Shown piece by piece: positions 49,651 to 61,452 of a stretch of 64,000 nucleotides of DNA (the first letter of the stretch is position 1; the number at the start of each line of letters is the position of its first letter). The position numbers and the translations under genes were made by a program. This DNA is from Primulina eburnea (lineage: Eukaryota > Streptophyta > Magnoliopsida > Lamiales > Gesneriaceae). The stretch covers positions 2,294,001 through 2,358,000 of the forward strand of contig NC_133116.1 in the NCBI RefSeq assembly GCF_022965805.1, given 5' to 3'. The notes beneath the pieces were generated by a model. It ran no database searches. It was not told the origin of the DNA and worked only from the letters and a program-made list of their open reading frames with translations.

Positions 49651-50401
49651 AAATCAAAATTATGATTAAATCTTAAAATATAATTATAATTATTATAATA
49701 TTTAATGTAAAAAATATATGGTAGAATTTGAAAATTAACTAATATTTTTGATAGCGTAATCTTAGCAAATGATATTAAAAAAATGTGGAGCACAATTAAC
49801 AAAATATGGAGTGTAAATAACACTCTTCTTTATACAAATAACATTTAGATCTAAATGGATTGGCGTTTAAATGGAAAAAATTTTGATTTGAACTTTCATA
49901 CCTGGAAATTATTATTACATCGATCAATTTGATTCAATTGATACCTAAAAGTTATAAAAAAAAATTTATACATAATTTCAATGACACGTACGTGTACTTG
50001 TTATTCTAGTTTTTGTATCTTTCATGTTACTAAATAAAGTTTGTTGATACTAAATATTCATATATTTACTTCAAGTTTCATTTGTTTATAGCAATTTTTG
50101 ACCCAAAAAGGTCAAGGATATGAAATAACAAAACATGTTGAGTCATGGAGCTGAATCCAAGTTTTCTGACATAAGACTGAACTATAATTGATATTTATTA
50201 TTAGAGACTAAATTCTAAGTTGTCATGTCACTAATCCATGGGAAAATTCATTTTTTTAACTTGTAACTTGCATGTTTTTCATTTTTGTCATATTGTTACA
50301 CAATTTTAAATTTTACATTTTTTTTTCAAATACTTTATTAATTTTTGTCTGAATGCTGACATAACATCGGACACATTTGCAATGTTCGGCGTCACGTCAT
50401 C

Positions 50402-50475
50402 ATTTCTAGGATTGAACCTAGAAAAGAAAATACCCTCTTCCGCTACTACCCAATAACAAAGATAATTTAATGAAA
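50402..50475 (-). pseudogene. SPH relic E'
   Basis: A short surviving piece of an SPH C-terminus (LNYLCYWVVAEEGIFFSRFN) in the place that corresponds to gene E in the neighbouring unit. The flanking text (about 50345-50400, GACACATTTGCAATGTTCGG) matches 53697-53725 next to E. The rest of the gene is gone. Confidence 0.65.
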
Positions 50476-50761
50476 TATTATGACTTCTTTTTAAAATATT
50501 ATTTAATTGTAACAAAAATATAAAATGACAATTGTTAATTTGAGTGGAATTATATAAATAATTGAAATTCAAATCCTCACATCCAAATTTATTTGCATTT
50601 AGATGGAATCATTTGATATGAAAAAAGGTTTACCAAAAATAATGTCAAACCAACCCATCGAAATGCAATTTGATGCACCATTTGGAAGAAATGATTTTGA
50701 TATCAAGTCTTTTCTCACAATATCCACTCAAATTATTTGGTCAATTTTATAGAATAAATAA

Positions 50762-50925
50762 GTTTTTTTAAAGGTGGTCTCATAGATCTATTTTCCTGAT
50801 ACGTGTCAACTCAATTTATATTTGTAATAAAAATGCAATACATTTTCATGAATCGAGTCGTGTTAGATATCTGTATCACAAAATTGACCCGTCTTGAGAT
50901 GATCTTACAAGAGTTTTTGTGAATT
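50762..50925 (-). mobile_element. MITE-like hairpin repeat, copy 5 (diverged)
   Basis: It has AAAGGTGGTCTCATAGATC at the left, ATTTATATTTGTAATAAAAA inside and CCCGTCTTGAGATGATCTTAC at the right. It lies between relic E' and gene D. Confidence 0.5.
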
Positions 50926-51164
50926 TTCAAATAAATGGATTAGAAATTTATTTTATTAAATTTTCTTCCATTTTAAGGCATTTTTATTTAAACCAATATA
51001 TTTTAAATTCCCAATTATGTAGTAATTTCAAATCCATTATCAAAATGAAATCATACAATACATATATATAACTCGTATTTATTTTATCAAAACATGATCT
51101 CAGCTGAGCAATGAAGAAACATTAAGCTTCATTCTGAAAATCTTAAATCGATGTTTTGCCTCAT

Positions 51165-51593
51165 CTACCAATCATACTTTTTTTCCCAATCTTGTGGAGG
51201 ATTGGAATTAGAAAAGTAGATAGCATCTTCCGTCACTGACCAATAGCATAAATCATTCTCATGGCACGGATGGTCTTTCCATCTTGCATTAAAAACATCA
51301 AAAGCGATGTTCTTTGTCTTCCACCAAATATGACAGAAAAACAGAGTGTGCATTTTTTCACAGAAATGAAAATTAAAATTTTGATCTCTCGTGAGATTAT
51401 GATACCCAAGATCGTCGTCTCGAGATTGACAACGGATGAGCAATGGTGGACTACCTATGGGGAGTTGGTTTGTGATGTAGACTTCATATTTGTAAGTGAT
51501 CCAACATCTGAGTTTTTCATCCAAAGATCTTGCATGTACATGGCTAACCAAAATCAAAACAGATAGATATTTAAATATCTGTGAATAATTCAT
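51165..51593 (-). CDS. Secreted S-protein homologue (SPH) D
   Basis: Intact and intronless, 142 residues. Signal peptide MNYSQIFKYLSVLILVSHVHA, then mature ARSLDEKLRCWITYKYEVYI. It shows the classic SPH core: PLLIRCQSRDDDLGYHNL, NFNFHFCEKMHTLFFCHIWW, AFDVFNARW, HENDLCYWSVTEDAIYFS and the C-terminal PPQDWEKKYDW. It matches the canonical SPH pattern better than the A proteins do. Its nearest relatives in the window are the broken C copy 3.1 kb away and the frameshifted E. It is the only intact member of the C-D-E group. It probably acts outside the cell; its partner is unknown. Confidence 0.93.
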   Translation of the reverse strand: MNYSQIFKYLSVLILVSHVHARSLDEKLRCWITYKYEVYITNQLPIGSPPLLIRCQSRDDDLGYHNLTRDQNFNFHFCEKMHTLFFCHIWWKTKNIAFDVFNARWKDHPCHENDLCYWSVTEDAIYFSNSNPPQDWEKKYDW

Positions 51594-52040
51594 GCTGCCT
51601 GCAGATTTATATATGTTAATACTCTAGTGATCTTATATATAGATATATAACTTTGACTTTCAATTTATGGCTCTGCAATATTGTAACGAAAATTTAATGC
51701 AGATTTATAATCAAAGTAAGTATTGTAATCCGGTTATAGTTGAATAATATAAAATTAGATGAGAGATTTCTAAATTTAATTTTTATGCAAAATACTTAAA
51801 GGTGAATTCGATATAATAGTATGTCAAAATTGAGTGAAACATGAAATTTGATAGTTAGATTAAAAATCTTCCCATAATATTACATCAAAAAATAGATAAA
51901 AGATGGATATTAAATTTGACGGATGAGTATAGCTTGCGGAAAGAAGTATGAATGGGTTTGATTATGGACGAATCATAGTTATTTATTATTAAAATTAATC
52001 AATTCTTTAACCTCATAAAAATTTTGGGATGTACAAAACT

Positions 52041-52047
<7 letters not shown>

Positions 52048-52118
<71 letters not shown>
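52048..52118. repeat. (TA)n microsatellite
   Basis: About 35 AT dinucleotides between gene D and the degraded TRIM; absent from the C unit. Confidence 0.95.
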
Positions 52119-52122
<4 letters not shown>

Positions 52123-52233
52123 TTAACATGTTCAAATATACATAACATCAGTTCTGTCTGCTAAACAAAATATAATCAAATGTATAACAAATTTGTAGAA
52201 TTAATGGGTCATCGAACAAAAGTTGAGTTGGAG

Positions 52234-52572
52234 GACCGATATTTGCAGTTTACTAAAAATTATAGTTTGTGTTAATTATACAACTCAAATCTTTTAAACA
52301 GTAAAACAACTTAATAATTACCTTTCGATTCCTCTATTCACAAAGAACAATTATTGTACTCAACAATCTCTCTTTCATTAATTACAATCAATGAAAATCG
52401 AACTCGTGACATTGACTCTAATATCAATTATATGACAGAATGCTTGTCGTTTTACTAAAAGTTATAGCTGGTGATAATAATGTAACTCAAATTTTTTAAA
52501 CCATACAACAGCTCAAACATCACGTTTTAATTACTCTATTCAACACAGATAAATATTACGCTGAACACCAAT
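52234..52572 (-). mobile_element. Old, degraded TRIM in reverse orientation, D-E unit
   Basis: It matches the degraded TRIM at 49018 in place and orientation: TACAACTCAAATCTTTTAAA, ATTATTGTACTCAACAATCT, CGAACTCGTGACATTGACTC, then a second LTR. Inserted before the C-E' / D-E duplication and inherited by both units. Confidence 0.72.
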
Positions 52573-52683
52573 AATCAAAATAAATTAATTAACGTACTTA
52601 AAATACATAAGAGATTAATATATAATATTAAACAAACTAAGATTCAAACTTGACTTGGTTCAATCAACAATTGAAACTAAATA

Positions 52684-52924
52684 TCACATGGGCTTAGCTC
52701 AGTTGGTCAGCAGCAGTTAATCTTGGAGGAATGACCAGGGATCGAGTCTCGCAAGCGACAGTGTGGGAGTTAAATTCCCTCCAATGAGGGGGAGCTCCTT
52801 GTGCGCGGCGTAGCATAAGGTCTAGCTGCTGCTGGTTGGCTGAGTCACCATGATTTACCTCTTCTCACAATCCTGTCGAGCTGGGGTGAAGGGCGCCTAA
52901 GATGAGCGATTTCACCTTTTGGAG
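52684..52924 (+). mobile_element. tRNA-derived SINE with 19-bp target-site duplication
   Basis: A 241-bp insert flanked by CAACAATTGAAACTAAATA on both sides (52665-52683 and 52925-52943). The equivalent place in the C unit (about 49434-49457) has this text once, so it is a perfect empty site. The head GGGCTTAGCTCAGTTGGTCA and the later GGGATCGAGTCTCGC are the A and B boxes of a tRNA-type polymerase III promoter. The body has no coding capacity. Confidence 0.9.
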
Positions 52925-54034
52925 CAACAATTGAAACTAAATAAAGTTTGTATATGCACCATCAAATTTTATGGTGCATTTGAAATTATATTTATTTAAT
53001 TAAATAATAATAATAATAATAATAATAAGAATGTATGGTAGGATTTGAAAATGAACTTATATTTTAGGTAGGAAAATCTTAGCAAATTAGATTAAAAAAG
53101 TGAGCGGAAGTACAATTAACAAATTATGGAGCGCAAATAACATTCTTCTTTATATAAATTTTTTAAATTAAAATTCTATTATTTAGATCCAAATGGATTG
53201 ACATTTAGATGGGAAAATTTTGATTTGAATTTTCCTACCTGAAAATTATTATTACATCGATCAATTTGATTTAATTGATTCCTAAAATTTATAAATATTT
53301 TACATAATTTCAACGATATGTACGTTAAATTGTTATTCTAGTATTTGTGTCTTTCGTGTTACCTAATTAAAGTTTGTCGATACATAATCTTCAGATATTT
53401 ACATCAAATTTCATTTGTTTATAGCACAAAAAGGTCAAGGAATTGAAATAAAAAATCATGTTGGGTCATGGAGCTGAAACTGAGTTTCTCCGACATGAGA
53501 ACTGAATCATAATTGATCTTTATTGTTAGAGACTAAATCCTAAGTTGTCATATCATCAACCCATGAGAAAATTCAATTTTTGGTCTTGTAACTTGCCTAT
53601 TTTTTATTTTTTTGTCAAATTGTTGGGCAAATGACAATTTTGAAATTTCCATTTTTTCCAATCACTTCAGTAATTTTTCTCCTGATGACATAAATCAGAC
53701 ACATTAGCAATGTTCGACGTCATGTCATAGTTGGTGTCACATCATCTTTTTTTCAGTGTGTCAGAAAAAAAAACTAAAATCGAAATTTTTAATCATGAAT
53801 AGTTCAATTTACGGAAAATAAAAATGAACAAGATACACGATTAAAAACAAACAACAAACAAAGAAATTCATTTTTTCTAAGTGCATAGAAATTGGGCGCA
53901 GACAAATATTTGACCCAATGATTTACATCATACACGAGAAATATATTGCAAAGTTTGTATTATGATCAAAACATCTGCTAAGCATTGAACCTACAATCTT
54001 TATTCCGCAATCCTAGCTATAGCCACTCCGTTGC

Positions 54035-54488
54035 CTACCACGAATATGCTTTTACAAAATCACGTGGAGGATTGAATTTAGAAAAGTAAATACCTTCTTC
54101 CACTGCTGCCCAATAACAAAGATAATTATCATCGCACGGACGATGTTTCCAATCTGAATTATAAACATCAAAAGTGATGTTCTTAATTCGTCTCGTGGTA
54201 GAGATGACAGAAAAACAGAGTATTATGAAATGCATTTTCACAGAAATGAAAATTGAAATTTTGAGTCAGCGTAAGATTATGGAACCCCAAATCGTCGTTT
54301 TTAGATTGACAATGGACGAGCAATGGCGGAGTATTTGGGTAGAGCTGGTTGGAGATATAGACTTGATATTTATGAGATAAAAAACAATGGAGCTTGCCGT
54401 CGTCTGAGGATCTTGCATGTTCAAGCTGGTTAACCAAAAGCAGAAGAAACAGTACTACTGAAGTGTATTTGACCTGTGAAGAATCCAT
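54035..54488 (-). pseudogene. SPH E, single frameshift
   Basis: It starts at 54488 with a strong signal peptide (MDSSQVKYTSVVLFLLLLVN) and a canonical SPH first half (HCFLSHKYQVYISNQLYPNT, LLVHCQSKNDDLGFHNLTLT) as far as NTLFFCHLYHETN and a stop at 54183. The second half (NITFDVYNSDWKHRPCDDNY, LCYWAAVEEGIYFSKFNPPR) continues in another frame to a stop at 54035. One small indel near 54185-54205 accounts for this. It could be a very recent pseudogene or a sequencing error. Confidence 0.8.
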
Positions 54489-55669
54489 GGTGTGTACTAC
54501 ATGTTGATGATCGCTAGCTAGTGATAAACTTCAATTTATAGAATTGAATGTCTGCAAGATTGTAAAGAAAATTAATTCAGGCAAATTTAAAATAAAGTAA
54601 ATATTGTAATCCGGTTATAGTTCATTAATAATATAATTATTTGCGAGATTTCTACAATAAGTTTTTATGCAAAGTTTGTAATCGATATTGGATTCGATAT
54701 AATCATATGTCAAAATCTTCCATAAAGTATGCACTTTAGTTTATCCAGGATACTGATTTGAGTAATGCAGCATTCAAAAACCAGTAAGGGAGATGACATC
54801 AGGCATAACGGATTTATGAGACAAGGTGTCATAGAGTATCCAAGATCGAAATAGTCTATGGTCATTACACTATATATGCTTCTTAAATATCATAACAATT
54901 TTGTATTATATTCTACTAAAAATATAAATATATTGTGCTCGCTTCATTAAGACGACGATGATGCTAATAATAATAATGACCCGTGCCATTCAGTAGTGTT
55001 TGGTGCTTGATTATCAATTTTTGGTGTCATACTATTGTTTTACAGCGTGTTATCAGTACTCCAGTAAAAACAAGAACTAAAATAATTATCAGAAAAAAAA
55101 CTGTGAATTATCGATCCAATACATGAAAAAAATTATATAAAAATGCAAAAGATTTTGGTGTGGATTCTCCAAGATCACCTTCATCGAATCTGCAACATGA
55201 AGACAACAAAACTCAGAAGTATGTTAGCGAATTTGAAGTAAAGGCAAGAGATCAAACCTTATACATTATTCTCAATTTTGACAACATTGTATTTTCTAGT
55301 CTATCACTTCACTTGCCATTGGATATATATTTAAACGTCCAAGTTTTCTAATTTTTAAGCGTTATAATTTAGAAAACTAAGTTCAAGATTTTAAATAGCT
55401 TACAAATTTATATTTAAATGTGTAATTTGCTTACAAAATTTAAACTTGAAATCTTGAATTTTTTTCACAATTTGAATTTTAAGTGTAGAATCTTATAAAA
55501 ATTAAATTCAAAATTTAATATCTTGAAAATTCAAAGTTTTAAGCAAATTTTCCTTATAGTGTATAGAAATTGCAAACAACTATTTTGCACACAGAGATTT
55601 AAAATGTGAAATGATAGGGTTTTTTTCATGGAAGAGGCAAAGAAGAGTGGGCAAGACCTTTGATAATAA
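54489..55669. other. Intergenic DNA right of the SPH cluster
   Basis: The first ~200 bases resemble the upstream regions of C and D (for example AATATTGTAATCCGGTTATA at about 54600). Beyond that it is AT-rich with no recognised gene. Confidence 0.45.
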
Positions 55670-57622
55670 TCTATATATATATAAAAGCAGAGTTTTTGTC
55701 AAAAATAGTAATTTCCCGCCAAAATGTCATTTCTAAAAAAGGAAAATATTGACATATGTGTACTGCAATAAATTATCACTTCAACCAATGCTTCATTGAT
55801 TGTATCAATTCACTTAATTCAATTTTGAATTTAATTAATTTTTATAGTAATTCAAATGTATTTTATTTATTATATGTTTTTTATTTTTTTACTCAAATTA
55901 AAATTAAACTTTATTGAAAACGTAAATTATATTAAAAATTTTGTATTGATTATATCAATCAGTTTAATTAAAAACTGTATAAATAAATTTAAAATACAAA
56001 CGATTGCAATGTTCGGTATCACTAATGAGGTAAATTTATTCAAAAAATACATTTTGCTATTTTAATTAATTTCCTACCCAAATTACTTACTAAAAAAGAA
56101 ATACAATATTTAATTAGTTTATTTAATTTTTCTAAAAATAAAATTGGTCGAGTGTTAAAAGTTATCACTACAACAAGGTTTTTCAATAGACATTAAGTTA
56201 TCATTTAATAATCATAAATTTTTTTATCCCAAATACATATTATTTCGAAATTACCTTAATTTGAAAGAATTAATACATTGTAATTTTCTTCCAAAACCAT
56301 GTCTTCTTAAAAATTCAAACAAGAGAGCAGGAGAAAATTAAAAAAGGTAGATTCAAAAGAGTTTCAAATCGACATTAAATTACTCTCAATAAACATGTAT
56401 AGTACCCCTCAATAATAAGAAAAGTTTGATACTCAATGCAAGAAATTCGAGATTTCCATAATTGGAAATAGTTAATGTATGATATAATTCTGTCATAAGC
56501 ATTCAATGTATAATTTTTGTCCCATTGTGATGTCTTATTTGAATTTTAAATTATAAATAATGCAATATTGTATATTATATTATGAACCAGTTTTATTCTA
56601 TTTATATTACTAAATTTATCTATTCCAAAATTGAATTCTGAAACGACTTCTCTTTTCAGCACCATATATGAGTTGAATCCTTCAAAACTGTAATGTTCGT
56701 TTTAAATTTAGATTGTTCTTCGTTATGAACTATATACATATGGAAACAACGAGAACAACGTGACATTAAGTTTGAAATATATCTTTCATTATCGAAAAAT
56801 AAAAAATATTATTTTTCTATTTGTACAACTTTTAATTATTACGTATTACTGATGCGATAATTTTCTTCTATATTACAAAGTTCACGGATACATGATAATA
56901 TAAAATGTCTCATAATGGAAATGATTAAACCAATTCTAAAGAAAGTAAGCATCTTATTAGAAGAGACCTTATAAAATTTATTGGCATTGTTATTGAATAT
57001 ACATAGTAAATGTTAATAAAATAAAATTTCTGATTTATACATAATTTACTTATGATCACAAGTTTCATTTTTCATTCGGAACAATAGGTTGTTGTGTATA
57101 TTATGAAGAGATTTCGTAAATAAAAGCACAACCCATGACAAAGATATTGATGAAACAATTATTGTTATCATTCAAATGTGTCAAACACATGTCATGTCAT
57201 AAAATTGTTTATGAATGTGGATATTTAGACAAAATTACTGAATTTTTATAAAGTATTTCTCATTAATTTTATTGAATGTGATTTAAAAATATTTTTTTAT
57301 CACATGTTAAAAAATAATAATATATAACTTCTCGAAAATTAAATAATTAAATATGTATTAAGGTTGGTGGTCGACATCAATACACTAAACACGATAAGCA
57401 TCATGCAATTGCCTTAGGCTAACACAATCTAAAATTTTGATATATTATACTGATTATTAGCCAAAAAATTAATCCACATGCTTATATTTAAGAGATTTTT
57501 TTAAATTAACGAATTTTTTTTTATTTTTTATAAATATATTATTTTTTAAAATTTAAATATCTATTCATTTTTCACTAATTTTTTATAATATCATCCCGTG
57601 CATCGCACGGGTTAAATACTAG
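55670..57622 (+). mobile_element. Non-autonomous Helitron, 1953 bp
   Basis: It begins TCTATATATATATAAAAGCA and ends with the hairpin CCCGTGCATCGCACGGG (57595-57611; 7-bp stem, 3-base loop) followed 11 bases later by CTAG. It is inserted between A (55669) and T (57623) without target duplication, exactly as Helitrons do. No Rep/helicase frame is present. The interior is AT-rich and I recognise no captured gene. Confidence 0.88.
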
Positions 57623-57700
57623 TTTATACCTAATTTATCAGATTATAATCAAATAAATCTTCATATTTATAAATTATATTATATATATAATGAAACATAA

Positions 57701-57872
57701 AAACTCTTGTAAGACGGTCTTACAGATCAATTTCGTGAGTCAAATATCTTATTTGGGTTATCCATGAAAATGTAATACTTTTTTGTTAAGAGTATTACTT
57801 TTTGTTGTGAATATCGATAGGGTTGACCCGTCTCTCAGATAAAAATTCGTGAAACCGTCTCACAAAATTTTT
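57701..57872 (-). mobile_element. MITE-like hairpin repeat, copy 6
   Basis: Reverse orientation: TTGTAAGACGGTCTTACAGA, TTATTTGGGTTATCCATGAA, GTTGTGAATATCGATAGGGT, GAAACCGTCTCACAAAAT. It lies about 80 bp right of the Helitron end. Confidence 0.65.
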
Positions 57873-58584
57873 AATTATAATGAAAATATATCAACAAAAT
57901 TATAAGAGTAGTAGAAGTGAAGTAATTGTGTGAATATTTTATGCATAGAAGTGTGGTCGCGGTTGCCCCAAAACAGGGCATTCCTTACGTGCACACACAT
58001 TCTGCTTCAATAATACATATTCTCTTCATTCATAGAAACTTGCATGCCCTCCTCAAAGTCTCCACTCCATTTGACTTACCTCTCTCGTTCCTTCCATTTT
58101 TATTGCCAATACACACAATATATTATAATATTAATGCACAAGTTCGAAGATTTTGATTTAGTTTCATTAAAAGTTTCGTTTTTTTAATAAGATAGAAGTC
58201 ACGGCCGTTATTTATCTTCTGATGCGTATTGAATAAACCTTGAATTAACACCGTAACTTGGGTTATTTGAGATTCAATTAGAAGCTAGTAATGGAATAGA
58301 AATGGTCTCGTGCCTGTTACATAGACTATTATAATTCGTTAGTTGTGTGATATCATTAATAGTTGTATACTAAAAAGACATGATTTCTATATTTAGCGTG
58401 GGATGGATAGACACAATTGACTTCTCCAAACTGAAAACTCACATTCACTAATTTATTCAAATAACAAGAATCACCACTATCCTCTTCTTCTCCACCTTTC
58501 TCTCACACACTGTCTCTGTCTCTCGGCCAAATTTTAAAACAACAAACAATTGTAGCACTTTGTGCATGGTGATGGTGGGGAAGA
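57873..58584. other. Upstream region of the C2H2 zinc-finger gene
   Basis: A probable promoter and leader. It contains pyrimidine-rich stretches near 58480-58520 (CTCTTCTTCTCCACC, TCTCTCACACACTGTCTCTG) just before the coding region, as is common in plant leaders. No separate gene. Confidence 0.45.
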
Positions 58585-59388
58585 ATGGACATGGAGGCTA
58601 CGGCGGGGCCGCCCATGGATTGTAACAAGGATATCTCTTCCCCTAATATTGCCAAGGGCAAACGTACCAAAAGGTTGAGGTTTCTTTCCCCGATTCCCTT
58701 GACCATTAATGCCCCACCATTTCTTGAAGATAACACCAACAACCATCAATATCCCAGCCCTTCGGCAGCCGTCTCAGCCGCTTCCTCGGAGGAGAGCACC
58801 ACCTCGGAGGAGGAAGACACCGCCCGGTGCCTTATCCTCTTAGCTAATGGCCATTTCTCCCCTACCAAACAGCCTCGAGGTCATCTAATTCCCATCGGAG
58901 ATAACAACAAGAGCAACAAGGTGGCTGCAGACGGCGCCGCAGGTATGTATGCATGCAAGACGTGCGAACGGGTTTTCTCCTCGTTTCAGGCCCTGGGCGG
59001 TCACCGGGCCAGCCACAAGAAGCCCAAAAACGAGAAGAAATCGTCGTCAACGTCATTATTCATGTCCGATGAAGAGGATTTCCCATCTCCATCGATTTCG
59101 TCGTACAAGAGCAGGATGTCTCTTTCCCTGCAACTAAACAGCGCCACTAATGCCTCGCCCCGGATTCACGAGTGTTCGTATTGCGGAGCCGAGTTTACAT
59201 CCGGCCAGGCCCTGGGAGGCCACATGAGAAGACACCGGGCCTCCGGGCCGGTAAGTCCATTATCAAAACCTCCATTAATGCCTACAGTTCATAGCAAAGA
59301 ATTTGAGTTCGAGCTCGCAATCAAACCCAAAAACGGGTTGTCGTTGGATCTTAATCTTCCGGCACCGGAAGACGAGCATCAAAGATGA
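58585..59388 (+). CDS. C2H2 zinc-finger transcriptional repressor, ZAT type (C1-2i class)
   Basis: A single exon, 267 residues. Seen: the basic stretch KGKRTKRLRF at 24-33 (likely nuclear signal); an acidic Ser/Glu region leading into an L-box-like ARCLILLA at 80-87; finger 1 from Cys124 with QALGGH at 135-140; finger 2 from Cys197 with QALGGH at 208-213; and the EAR repression motif LDLNLPAPED at 254-263. Family knowledge: plant proteins with two widely spaced QALGGH fingers, an L-box and a C-terminal DLN/EAR motif are nuclear DNA-binding repressors, often in stress or developmental responses, and are usually intronless. It resembles ZAT5/ZAT18-like members, but I cannot assign an orthologue. 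The ATG at 58585 is the first in frame. Confidence 0.95.
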   Translation: MDMEATAGPPMDCNKDISSPNIAKGKRTKRLRFLSPIPLTINAPPFLEDNTNNHQYPSPSAAVSAASSEESTTSEEEDTARCLILLANGHFSPTKQPRGHLIPIGDNNKSNKVAADGAAGMYACKTCERVFSSFQALGGHRASHKKPKNEKKSSSTSLFMSDEEDFPSPSISSYKSRMSLSLQLNSATNASPRIHECSYCGAEFTSGQALGGHMRRHRASGPVSPLSKPPLMPTVHSKEFEFELAIKPKNGLSLDLNLPAPEDEHQR

Positions 59389-60159
59389 TTTCGCTTTTAT
59401 TCGAAGCAACAAAAAAGTTCAGAAAGTAGACGGCAGCAGCAGCAATACGAAGCAAATTAAAAGGTGTTCGTTTCATCTGAAATTCACAGCATTGTCGGCA
59501 GCCGTTATTATTTTGGAAGGTTCAATCTTTTATTATTTTTTCTCAATGCATTGATCTTCCACGAGACAACATAAATTCATTAAGACGTGAATTCCATCCA
59601 CCATGATCAATTCTTTCTTTGTTCCCCCTAAATTAAAACGAAATATTACATTTATTTTATTTGATTCTTTTAATGACAGATATTAATATTTATTTTATGT
59701 TCATTTCTTCCGATAAATTTGCTTTGTGCTCTTGAGGATACATACTGTTTCAATAATTGCATATATATGTATATATTAGCATAAAAATTAGCTAATTCGA
59801 GTTCGGGTTACTTCGATTTACTTCTATATATACTGGTCTTGTTTATCATTTTGTCAATATAGAAACCATGATTAAAAGGTAGGTTTTACAAATAAATAAG
59901 ATGTTTTAATTGATTTAATTTTTTCTTCTTCGTTTAAAAACAAAAAATCAAGAAACTCCACAATTAAATAGAACTTAATTTATTCCAATAACGAAGACTT
60001 AACTGAGTGGGCCAGCTTTATTGTTGGACAACTAAGGGATTCAATTAATATTTCTACGTTGATCTAAAATACTCATATTTAGATCACATTAGCAACGATT
60101 TATTTTTAAAAAACGTGACAAAGTTTGACTAGTGCTAATAGTTACATTTTCGTAGTTTG
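59389..60159. other. 3' flank of the zinc-finger gene, no other gene
   Basis: AT-rich DNA with the probable 3' UTR. No repeats or open frames of note. Confidence 0.45.
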
Positions 60160-60757
60160 AAGTTAATCCCCGATTGATAGGTTTCCCGGGAGCCCAATCT
60201 TCCGGGATAACTTGGCTAGCAACGACCGAGATTTCGTAGTCGTTAGCGGCCGGTTAACCTCACAGGAAACGGGCCTTTCTCCCCGTTATGTAGGTCGATT
60301 TTCCATGTAGCGTGCCGGGACAATTACATTGGCATCCATGCATTAGAATTCGATGCTTGTAGCTCGATCACTCGAGGTCGGCATCTCCGTTCACAAACTC
60401 CGTCACAAATGCTAGATAGTAAGGGTCGGAACTCGGAACTGGAATCGATCCTAAACTGGATATTGGTGTAATACTCACATGGTACCCTGCAAAACCCAAA
60501 AGCAAAAACTTATTTAGTGATATATTTTCTACTATAGTTAATAACTCATAATTATAAACATTGACAAAATATTCCATCACATGTGATATATAAATAATCT
60601 ATTTCCAGTGAAGTGCTTCGGCTTGTCCAGCACTTGCGAGAGATCCGAATGGCTTTCCACTCAAGTCCAAGTGATTATTTTCACATTCGGGAGACTGATC
60701 TGTTATTGTTAGAGTGATTGGATTCCCTGAGAATGCTGTATTTGCCGTGCATTTCAC
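60160..60757 (-). pseudogene. Beta-expansin-like pseudogene (C-terminal part)
   Basis: An exon-like start after a CAG at 60758 reads VKCTANTAFSGNPITLTITD and HLDLSGKPFGSLA, the second half of the expansin catalytic-like domain. A second piece preceded by GGGTTTTGCAG reads VPCEYYTNIQFRID, then jumps frame to SDPYYLAFVTEFVNGDADLE, then back to VIELQASNSNAWMPM, a stop, and ATWKIDLHNGEKGPFPVRLT, with VIPEDWAPGK in a third frame. That is the carbohydrate-binding domain in order, with at least two frameshifts and several stops. The N-terminal exons (signal peptide, first Cys block, HFD catalytic region) are absent. It is non-functional as an expansin. Confidence 0.82.
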
Positions 60758-61335
60758 CTGAATTCGGAAATACATACAACTTTGCTTTATTTTAATGAAA
60801 TGAAAGTTAGAAAAAAAAAATGGATCGAATGGGTCGAAATTTGGCTTTTATAGTGTTGAAAAAAATTAAATCATTTCACCTTACCATATATATATAAATC
60901 AATTCTAAATTTATGGCACTTACCGTGCAAAAATTAATTTGAAATAATCAATTTGTCTGTGTATGTATATTTTAAAGTTGAACAACCCACAATTTTTTGT
61001 AAGTCGTTTTTCATTAAACTCTTCCTGCGATGGACAAGCCCGATAATCTGACCATGAAATTGAAATAATTATTATTTTCCATTTTCATGATTTAATATTA
61101 TTTAAAAATCATAGTTTAGAATTAATATAAAATATATTCTCTTAGAAAATATCTCTTTAGCTTCCAGTTGAAGATTATAGAAATATATTTTCGACTACAT
61201 CTAAAATATAAATATATTTTAAAATCTTCTCAATGTTCGAAATCATTTAGTTCAAGTCGGCAAGTGCGGGCCGGGTGGTATTATTTTAAGGTATTAAATA
61301 CAAGAAAGGAATATTATAGTCAAAAAATAATAATA

Positions 61336-61452
61336 ATTGTGAGATCGTTTCACGTATGAATTTTATGATATAAATTTACAATATGACTTTTTCATGAAAA
61401 ATATTAATTTTTATTTTAAATATAACTCAGATTAACTCGTCTCACGAAAATA
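61336..61452 (-). mobile_element. MITE-like hairpin repeat, partial copy 7
   Basis: It keeps TTGTGAGATCGTTTCACGTA, GACTTTTTCATGAAAAATAT and AACTCGTCTCACG. It is shortened and diverged. Confidence 0.5.

Noticed and set aside
52688..52760. tRNA gene suggested by A-box and B-box text
   Set aside because: It cannot fold as a full cloverleaf, continues into a 241-bp body and is flanked by a 19-bp target duplication, so it is the head of a SINE.
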